DNA of 64,000 bases from Prauserella alba (lineage in GTDB: Bacteria; Actinomycetota; Actinomycetes; Mycobacteriales; Pseudonocardiaceae): positions 124,001 through 188,000 of the forward strand of contig NZ_JAMTCH010000006.1 of NCBI RefSeq assembly GCF_024171735.1, in the 5' to 3' direction. The position numbers and the translations under genes are program-made. Under the pieces are notes generated by a model, which was not told where the DNA came from, made no database searches, and saw nothing but the letters and a program-made list of their open reading frames with translations. Of the stretch, positions 57,934 through 64,000 are shown piece by piece. The first letter of the stretch is position 1; every line of letters begins with the position of its first letter.

Positions 57934-59976
57934 GTGACCACAGCCGATTCCGTCGTCGCCGACCTGCTGGCGCGCAGCAACCGCCTCGGGTCCGATCCGA
58001 AGAACACCAACTTCGCGGGCGGTAACGCCTCCGCGAAAGGCACCGACGTCGACCCGGTCACCGGCGAGCCCGTGGACCTGTTGTGGGTCAAGGGATCCGG
58101 CGGGGACCTCGGCACGCTCACCGAACGGGGTCTCGCGGTGCTGCGGCTGGACCGGCTGCAGGCACTGCGCGCCGTCTACCCCGGACTCGACCGCGAGGAC
58201 GAGATGGTCACGGCGTTCGACTACACGCTGCACGGCAAGGGCGGCGCGGCCCCGTCGATCGACACGGCGATGCACGGTCTCGTCGATGCCTGTCACGTCG
58301 ACCACCTCCACCCCGACAGCGGCATCGCGATCGCCACCGCCGTCGACGGGCCCGCGCTGACGGAGAAGATCTTCGGCGGCGCGGTGGTGTGGGTGCCGTG
58401 GCGCCGTCCCGGTTGGCAGCTCGGTCAGGACATCGCCGACATCAAGCGGGACCATCCGGACGCGGTCGGGGTGGTTCTCGGCGGTCACGGCATCACGGCG
58501 TGGGGCGACACGAGCGACGAGTGCGAGCGGAACTCGCTGTGGATGATCGACAGGGCCGCGGCCTACATCGCCGAGCACGGCAGGCCGGAGCCGTTCGGGG
58601 CCGTGCTCGACGGATGTGAGCCGCTCCCGGAGGAGCAGCGCCGCGCGAAGGCCGCCGCGCTCGCACCGATCATTCGTGGCCTGGCGAGCACGGACCGGCG
58701 GCAGGTCGGCCATTTCACCGACAGCCCCGAGGTGCTGGAGTTCCTGTCACGTGCCGAGCACCCGCGCCTCGCCGAACTCGGCACCAGCTGTCCGGACCAC
58801 TTCCTGCGCACCAAGGTCAAGCCGCTCGTGCTCGACCTGCCGGCGACCGCGACGGTCGAGGATTCGGCGCGCCGACTGCGCGAACTGCACGCCCACTACC
58901 GCGAGGACTACGCCGGCTACTACCACCGCCACGCCACCGCGGACTCACCGTCGATGCGCGGGGCCGACCCTGCGATCGTGCTCGTGCCCGGCGTCGGCAT
59001 GTTCAGCTACGGCGGCGACAAGCAGACCGCGCGGGTGGCGGGCGAGTTCTACGTCAACGCGATCAACGTGATGCGCGGTGCCGAGGCGATCTCGAGCTAT
59101 CGGCCCATCGACGAGTCCGAGAAGTTCCGCATCGAGTACTGGGAACTCGAAGAGGCCAAGCTGCGCAGGCGTCCCGCGCCGAAACCGCTGGCCACCCGCA
59201 TCGCGCTCGTCACCGGCGCGGCGTCGGGCATCGGCAAGGCCACGGCCCAGCGGCTCGCCGCGGAGGGCGCCGCGGTGGTGATCGCCGACGTCGACGCCGA
59301 CAAGGCCGCTGCGGCCGCCGCCGAACTCGGGTCGTCCGACGTCGCGATCGGCGTGCGGGCCGACGTCAGCGACGAGGCCGGTGTCGCCGGGGCCGTGCGG
59401 GAGGCCGTGCTGGCCTTCGGCGGGCTGGACCTGGTGGTCAACAACGCCGGTATGTCGCTGTCGAAACCGCTGCTGGAGACCACGGCGGAGGACTGGGACC
59501 GGCAGCACGACGTGATGGCGAAGGGCTCGTTCCTGGTCAGCCGCGCGGCCGCGGAGGTGTTCGTCGCACAGGATCTGGGCGGCGACCTCGTCTACGTCGT
59601 GTCGAAGAACAGCGTGTTCGCGGGGCCGAACAACATCGCCTACTCGGCGACGAAGGCCGACCAGGCCCATCAGGTCCGGCTCCTCGCCGCCGAACTGGGC
59701 CAGCACGGCATCCGGGTCAACGGCGTCAACCCCGACGGGGTGGTGCGCGGCTCCGGCATCTTCGCGGGCGGGTGGGGTGCCGAGCGCGCGAAGGTCTACG
59801 GCGTGCCGGAGTCCGAGCTCGGCGCGTTCTACGCCCAGCGCACGCTGCTCAACCGCGAGGTGCTGCCCGAACACGTCGCAGGCGCCGTGTTCGCGCTGAC
59901 CGGCGGGGACCTCAGCCACACGACGGGGTTGCACGTGCCGGTGGACGCCGGCGTCGCCGCGGCGTTCCTGCGGTGA
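57934..59976 (+). CDS. rhaD: bifunctional rhamnulose-1-phosphate aldolase/lactaldehyde dehydrogenase (aldolase-SDR fusion)
   Basis: A 680-residue fusion. The N-terminal class II aldolase domain (about 1-400) has NTNFAGGNASAKG, the zinc ligands in CHVDHLHPDS and GGHGITAWGD. The C-terminal SDR domain (about 420-680) has VTGAASGIGKATA, NNAGMS, the catalytic serine in VVSKNSVF and YSATKADQ. It splits rhamnulose-1-phosphate to dihydroxyacetone phosphate and L-lactaldehyde and oxidises the latter to lactate. The GTG at 57934 has AAGGAG six bases before it; an ATG at 57901 overlapping the rhaI stop would add 11 residues. Also annotated RhaEW/YuxG in relatives. Confidence 0.9.
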   Translation: MTTADSVVADLLARSNRLGSDPKNTNFAGGNASAKGTDVDPVTGEPVDLLWVKGSGGDLGTLTERGLAVLRLDRLQALRAVYPGLDREDEMVTAFDYTLHGKGGAAPSIDTAMHGLVDACHVDHLHPDSGIAIATAVDGPALTEKIFGGAVVWVPWRRPGWQLGQDIADIKRDHPDAVGVVLGGHGITAWGDTSDECERNSLWMIDRAAAYIAEHGRPEPFGAVLDGCEPLPEEQRRAKAAALAPIIRGLASTDRRQVGHFTDSPEVLEFLSRAEHPRLAELGTSCPDHFLRTKVKPLVLDLPATATVEDSARRLRELHAHYREDYAGYYHRHATADSPSMRGADPAIVLVPGVGMFSYGGDKQTARVAGEFYVNAINVMRGAEAISSYRPIDESEKFRIEYWELEEAKLRRRPAPKPLATRIALVTGAASGIGKATAQRLAAEGAAVVIADVDADKAAAAAAELGSSDVAIGVRADVSDEAGVAGAVREAVLAFGGLDLVVNNAGMSLSKPLLETTAEDWDRQHDVMAKGSFLVSRAAAEVFVAQDLGGDLVYVVSKNSVFAGPNNIAYSATKADQAHQVRLLAAELGQHGIRVNGVNPDGVVRGSGIFAGGWGAERAKVYGVPESELGAFYAQRTLLNREVLPEHVAGAVFALTGGDLSHTTGLHVPVDAGVAAAFLR

Positions 59977-59986
59977 GGAGGGGCCG

Positions 59987-61408
59987 GTGAACGAGGGACC
60001 GGTGAGCACTGCCCACGGGAGCGTCGCCGCGGTCGACCTGGGCGCGTCGGGCGGCCGCGTCATGCTCGGCCACGTCGGCGAACACGAGCTCCGGCTGGAG
60101 ACCGTCGCCCGGTTCGAGAACGAGCCGGTGCGCACGCCCGACGGCCTGCACTGGAACATCCTCGAGCTGTACCGGCGGTTACGGGAGGGCGTGGCCGAGG
60201 CCGCGATCCGCGCGCCCGGTCTACTGAGCGTCGGCATCGACTCGTGGGCCGTCGACTACGGACTCCTGCGCGCGGGCACGCTGCTCGGCGTTCCGTACCA
60301 CTACCGCGATTCCCGGACCGCCGACGGGGTCCGGGACGTCCACGCGGTCGCCGGGCCCGAGGAGCTGTACCGGCACAACGGGCTGCAGCACCTGCCGTTC
60401 AACACGCTGTTCCAGCTGGCCGCGGACCGGCGTACGGGGCTGCTCGACGTCGCGGACCGGGTGCTGCTGCTCCCGGATCTGCTGGCGTACTGGCTGACGG
60501 GTGTGCAGGTCGCCGAACGGACGAACGCGTCGACGACCGGGCTGCTCGACCCCGGCGGGGCGTGGAACCAGGCCCTGATGGAGCAGCTCGACCTCGACCG
60601 TTCACTGTTTCCGACCCTGGTCTCGCCAGGCGACACGATCGGCGAGACCGACGCACACGACGAGCACCGGATCCGCGTCACGGCGGCGGGTTCGCACGAC
60701 ACGGCGTCGGCGGTCGCGGCCGTGCCCGCAGCCGAGGAGTCGTTCGCCTACATCTCGTGCGGCACGTGGTCGCTGGTGGGTGTCGAGCTGGACGAACCGG
60801 TGCTCTCGGAGGAGTCGCGCGCGGCAGGGTTCACCAACGAGCTCGGTGTCGACGGCCGGATCCGGTACCTGCACAACGTCACGGGCCTGTGGTTGCTGAG
60901 CGAGTCCGTGGCGCACTGGCGCCGCAGCGACCCGACCGTCGAACTGTCCACGCTGCTCGCACAAGCGGCCGACGTGCCGCCGGGGCGCGTTCCGGTGTTC
61001 GACACCGACGACGAGCGCTTCCTGCCGCCCGGGGACATGCCCACGAGGATCGCGGCGTGGCTGTCCGAACGCGACCTGCCCGTCCCCGGAACCCGAGCCG
61101 AGTTCGTGCGGTGCATCCTGGAAAGCCTTGCCGATGCCTACGCCCGGACGATCACCACGGCGGAGAAGCTGACGGGCCGTTCCGTACCGGTCGTGCACGT
61201 GGTCGGCGGAGGGAGCCGCAACACCCTGCTGTGCCGGCTCACCGCCGAGCGCACGGGACGGCCCGTCATCGCGGGCCCGGTCGAGGCGACGGCGACGGGC
61301 AACGTCCTCGTGCAGGCGCGCGCCGCGGGCCTGATCCACGGAGGCCTCGACGAACTCCGCTCACTCGTCCGCCGCACCCAGAACCTAAAGACCCACCTGC
61401 CGTCGTGA
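59987..61408 (+). CDS. rhaB: rhamnulokinase
   Basis: A 473-residue FGGY-family carbohydrate kinase: AAVDLGASGGRVMLG phosphate loop, GLHWNILELYRRL, SVGIDSWAVDYGLL with the catalytic aspartate, SCGTWSLVGVE, and the adenosine site VVHVVGGGSRNTLL. These match RhaB. It phosphorylates L-rhamnulose at O1, the step before the aldolase. GTG start with GAGGAGG five bases upstream; a GTG five codons on is the alternative. It ends eight bases from the convergent symporter gene with no obvious hairpin between. Confidence 0.92.
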   Translation: MNEGPVSTAHGSVAAVDLGASGGRVMLGHVGEHELRLETVARFENEPVRTPDGLHWNILELYRRLREGVAEAAIRAPGLLSVGIDSWAVDYGLLRAGTLLGVPYHYRDSRTADGVRDVHAVAGPEELYRHNGLQHLPFNTLFQLAADRRTGLLDVADRVLLLPDLLAYWLTGVQVAERTNASTTGLLDPGGAWNQALMEQLDLDRSLFPTLVSPGDTIGETDAHDEHRIRVTAAGSHDTASAVAAVPAAEESFAYISCGTWSLVGVELDEPVLSEESRAAGFTNELGVDGRIRYLHNVTGLWLLSESVAHWRRSDPTVELSTLLAQAADVPPGRVPVFDTDDERFLPPGDMPTRIAAWLSERDLPVPGTRAEFVRCILESLADAYARTITTAEKLTGRSVPVVHVVGGGSRNTLLCRLTAERTGRPVIAGPVEATATGNVLVQARAAGLIHGGLDELRSLVRRTQNLKTHLPS

Positions 61409-61416
61409 GCGGCCGG

Positions 61417-62823
61417 TCACGTGGGGACCGACTGCTGCGGGGCCGGCGTGCGGGGTGTGGTCAGCAGGCTTCCTGCGACGAGGGCCAGCACGGCCAGTGG
61501 CAGCGCGACGAGCACGCTGTTCCAGTCGAACGGCTTGTCCAGGCCGAACTCCCACCCGACGGTCGCCACGATTCCCGTGACCATCGACGCGATGCAGCCG
61601 GCCGCAGTCGCCCGCCGCCACAGGAACGTCGCGAGCAGGGACGGCGTCACCACGGCGCCGTACATCGTGTACGCGAACACCTGGATCTCCAGCACGCCGG
61701 GGAAGAACTCACCGATCACGAACGCGGCCACGCCGAGCGCGACGATCGTCATCCTGGTCAGCAGCAGCTCCCTGCGGGAACCCCGTTCCTTCCGCGACAA
61801 CGATCCGTAGATGTCCCGCACCAGATTGCCCGCGGACGAGAGCAGGTACGAGTTGGCGGTCGTGATGATGAACGCCGTCGCGGCCATGAGCATGATCGCC
61901 CCGAGCGCCACCGGCAACGAATCGGTCGACAGCCGCAGCACCGCCGTGTCCGGCTGGATCGCGGGAAGCAGCACCGCGGCACCCGAGGAGATGATGATGA
62001 CCGCTCCGTAGAACAGCAGGTCCCCCGCCAGGAACCCGACGGTCGAGCGTTTCGCCACCTCCGGGCTCTGCGCGGCACTGAACCGCTGGTACATGTTCTG
62101 GTCGCCCAGGATCAGCAACAACGTCGGCAGTACGTACCCCAGCATCTGGATGGGGGTCAGTCCGCCGCTCCAGGTCATGTGGTCCTCGGGGAGCCGCTCG
62201 GCCAGTCCGCCGAAGCCGCCGAGCGTCACGAGCACGAAGACGAACGCACCGATCAGCCCGATGGTGATGAGCAGCGCGCTCAGCGCGTCGGTGTAGGCCA
62301 CGGATATCAAGCCACCGCTGAACGCGAGGAACACGACCACGGCGAGTCCCACGATCTTCGCGACGCCCTCGGGAAAGCCCGTCGTGAGGTGCAGGATGTA
62401 GCCGAGGCCGCGCACCTGTTCGGACACGATCGCGCTGTAGGCGATCACGATCGCCACGGCGGTCACGATGCGGACGGACGGTCCGTAGCGTTGCTGCATC
62501 AACTCGGGGACCGTGTACTTGCCGTGCTCGCGGACGCGCTTGGCGAGGAACAGGTACATGATCAGAATGCCGAGCGGCGCACCGATGCTGTAGAAGATGC
62601 TCGCGAGCGGCCCGTAGGTGTAGGAGAACGACGCCCGGCCCATGATCGTGCCCGCGCCGGTCCACGTGGCCAGCAGCGTGCCCATCAGCACGAGCCTGCC
62701 GAGCCGCTGTCCGGCCAGCATGAAGTCGTGGTTGTTCCTGACCTTCCTCGCCGCCCAGACGCCGATGCCCACCATCGCGGCGACGTAGGCGCAGATCGAA
62801 CCGAGGATCACCGCGTCCCTCAT
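61417..62823 (-). CDS. sodium:solute symporter family transporter
   Basis: A 468-residue SSS-family carrier with about 13 helices. Recognisable parts are GIGVWAARKVRNNHDFMLAG at the first loop, TWTGAGTIMG in helix 2, the core KIVGLAVVVFLAFSGGLISVAYTDALSALL (Na-site segment, helix 6), and TANSYLLSSAGNLVRDIYG in helix 9. Such carriers take up amino acids, sugars, nucleobases or carboxylates with sodium. It overlaps the upstream amidohydrolase gene by ATGA, so it probably imports that enzyme's substrate. Confidence 0.87.
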   Translation of the reverse strand: MRDAVILGSICAYVAAMVGIGVWAARKVRNNHDFMLAGQRLGRLVLMGTLLATWTGAGTIMGRASFSYTYGPLASIFYSIGAPLGILIMYLFLAKRVREHGKYTVPELMQQRYGPSVRIVTAVAIVIAYSAIVSEQVRGLGYILHLTTGFPEGVAKIVGLAVVVFLAFSGGLISVAYTDALSALLITIGLIGAFVFVLVTLGGFGGLAERLPEDHMTWSGGLTPIQMLGYVLPTLLLILGDQNMYQRFSAAQSPEVAKRSTVGFLAGDLLFYGAVIIISSGAAVLLPAIQPDTAVLRLSTDSLPVALGAIMLMAATAFIITTANSYLLSSAGNLVRDIYGSLSRKERGSRRELLLTRMTIVALGVAAFVIGEFFPGVLEIQVFAYTMYGAVVTPSLLATFLWRRATAAGCIASMVTGIVATVGWEFGLDKPFDWNSVLVALPLAVLALVAGSLLTTPRTPAPQQSVPT

Positions 62824-64000
62824 GATTCGCTCCTGACCAGGTGTGCACCCTGCACGACGGTGCGGATGTTCGCGGGCTCGGCGAGCACCGTCACGTCGGC
62901 GAGCGGGTCGTCGTCGAGCACGATCAGGTCGGCGTACGCACCCGGTGCGAGTGTTCCCAGCTCACCACGCATGCCGACGAGTGCCGCCGCGTTCGTCGTC
63001 GCCGCCCGGACGACGTCGATCGGGCGCTGCACCTGCGACCTGATGCGGAACTCCTCGTTCTGCCTCCGCTGCATCCCGCCGAGCAGGTCCGAGCCGTAGG
63101 CCAGTCGCACACCCGCGCGCGAGGCCGTCTCCAGTGCGCCGACGCCGTTGTCGAGCACCTCGCCGACCTTCTCCCAACTCGCCTGCGGCAGCCCGTGGTC
63201 CCGGCCCTCCTCGCGCAGCGCGAAGTAGGTGACGAGCGTGGGAACGAGGAACGCGTCGCGTTCGAGCAACAGTTCCACCGTGCGGTCGTCGAGGAGGTTG
63301 CCGTGTTCGACGCAGTGGACACCGGCTTCGAGCGCGCGGTTGATCGCCTGCGGCGGGTAGGCGTGCACCGTGACGTAGCGACCGGCGGCCTCGGTCTCCT
63401 CGACGGCGGCGCGCAGTTCGTCCATCGAGTACTGCGTCGAACCGATCCGGTCGCCCAGCGACGACACCCCACCCGAGGCGTGCAGCTTCAGATGGTGCGC
63501 ACCACGCCGCAGCTCCTCCCGGACGGCCTTGCGCACCTCGTCCGCACCGTCGACGACCCGGCCGGTTCCCGAACAGCACGGGTGCCCGTCGACATGGTTC
63601 TGTTCGATGGTCCGCTTGTCACCGTGCCCGCCCGTCTGGCTCAGGGCCTTGCCACCGTAGAACAGCCGTGGCCCGCGCACGAGTCCCTGTTCCCGCGCCC
63701 GTGCCAGGCCGAAGTCCGCGCCGCCGGTGTCGCGGACGCTCGTGAAGCCGCGGTCGAGCATCGCACCCATGTTGCGCACGGCCCCGGCCGCGACGTAGGT
63801 CGGCGGCGCGTCGGCGACCACGGTGAGATCGGCGCTGAACGCGAGGACGTGCACGTGACAGTCGATCAGCCCCGGCAGCACGTACCGGCCGTGGACGTCG
63901 AGCACCGGGATGTCGGACGCGGGCCGAATGCGGTCGTCGACCTCGACCACCCGGCCGTTCTCGCACCGTAGGTCGGCTCGCCGGTACTCGCCCTGCTCGG
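62820..64000 (-). CDS. metal-dependent amidohydrolase, prolidase/imidazolonepropionase-like (5' end beyond window)
   Basis: At least 393 residues of an amidohydrolase-superfamily enzyme; the frame stays open to the right edge. The metal site is H-x-H in LIDCHVHV, the bridging lysine in HHLKLHASGG, histidines in VTVHAYPPQ and CVEHGN, and the aspartate in LAYGSDLLGG. The ending GAYADLIVLDDDPLADV is typical. A GTG at 63950 could be misread as a start, but the codons before it (RADLRCENGRVVEVDDR) continue the N-terminal beta-sandwich. Relatives cleave Xaa-Pro dipeptides or cyclic amides. Coupled to the symporter gene. Confidence 0.85.
   Translation of the reverse strand, partial: EQGEYRRADLRCENGRVVEVDDRIRPASDIPVLDVHGRYVLPGLIDCHVHVLAFSADLTVVADAPPTYVAAGAVRNMGAMLDRGFTSVRDTGGADFGLARAREQGLVRGPRLFYGGKALSQTGGHGDKRTIEQNHVDGHPCCSGTGRVVDGADEVRKAVREELRRGAHHLKLHASGGVSSLGDRIGSTQYSMDELRAAVEETEAAGRYVTVHAYPPQAINRALEAGVHCVEHGNLLDDRTVELLLERDAFLVPTLVTYFALREEGRDHGLPQASWEKVGEVLDNGVGALETASRAGVRLAYGSDLLGGMQRRQNEEFRIRSQVQRPIDVVRAATTNAAALVGMRGELGTLAPGAYADLIVLDDDPLADVTVLAEPANIRTVVQGAHLVRSES

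Noticed and set aside
60244-63099. A 951-codon open frame on the plus strand
   Set aside because: Overlaps rhaB in another frame and then runs antisense to the symporter; no start signal and no domain.

Overview
This 64-kb window comes from a GC-rich actinobacterium, most likely of the Pseudonocardiales/Mycobacteriales side. The reasons are the strong GC bias at third codon positions, frequent GTG starts, long runs of genes joined by 4-bp ATGA/GTGA overlaps, many LacI/GntR/IclR/TetR regulators, and type VII (ESX) secretion proteins (EspG, PPE-like, EspC-like). It reads as a chromosomal block of stacked catabolic islands, each with an importer, enzymes and a local regulator. I saw no rRNA, tRNA, IS element, prophage or CRISPR array.

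Layout: (1) 0-1.7 kb: the first 11 codons of an alcohol dehydrogenase-like gene, divergent from an AraC regulator, with a CRP-like site between them and a decayed glycosyltransferase tail after it. (2) 1.8-6.2 kb: a four-gene operon for a four-carbon sugar acid of the D-threonate/D-erythronate type (KdgT-like permease, acid-sugar kinase, PdxA2-type dehydrogenase, GntR regulator). (3) 6.3-21.4 kb: an IclR regulator and two divergent operons. One (minus strand) holds a complete Liv-type ABC importer followed by MmgE/PrpD, an Asp/Glu-racemase-family enzyme, an FAD dehydrogenase and a cyclic amidohydrolase. The other (plus strand) holds a class III CoA-transferase, a CitE-like lyase, a cyclase-family hydrolase and a second MmgE/PrpD. 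A shared 17-bp element, RTTCC-N7-GAAAC, lies upstream of all three transcription units. This is the best candidate for an undescribed pathway. (4) 21.6-23.9 kb: dgdR-dgdA (2,2-dialkylglycine decarboxylase and its LysR regulator). (5) 24-31.2 kb: two SDR enzymes, TetR, a GyrI-like protein, a PQQ-type sugar dehydrogenase lipoprotein, and an MFS exporter/LacI pair around a perfect 16-bp palindrome.

(6) 31.3-37.5 kb: an ESX/T7SS accessory locus (PPE-like protein, EspG, YbaB-like, EspC-like, and a WXG-type substrate with a Gly-Ser hexanucleotide repeat) without the secretion ATPase or channel. (7) 37.6-53.5 kb: a two-part catabolic island with two HisD-like dehydrogenases, two tandem-domain NTF2/SnoaL-like proteins, a nitrilase-family amidase, a CUT1 sugar-type ABC importer whose ATPase sits in the opposite operon, a bicupin, an alpha/beta-hydrolase, an SDR and an HpcH/HpaI aldolase. 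A LacI regulator and two matching LacI-type operators connect the ABC operon to the cupin operon. (8) 53.7-61.4 kb: a complete L-rhamnose catabolic operon (LacI regulator, MFS importer, mutarotase, isomerase, aldolase/dehydrogenase fusion, rhamnulokinase) with two matching LacI-type operators. (9) 61.4-64 kb: a sodium:solute symporter and the 3' part of a prolidase-like amidohydrolase that runs off the right edge.

Starts were chosen by ribosome-binding sites, overlaps and family length. Product names rest on recognised motifs read by eye. No database search was possible, so substrates of regions 3 and 7 are inference only.
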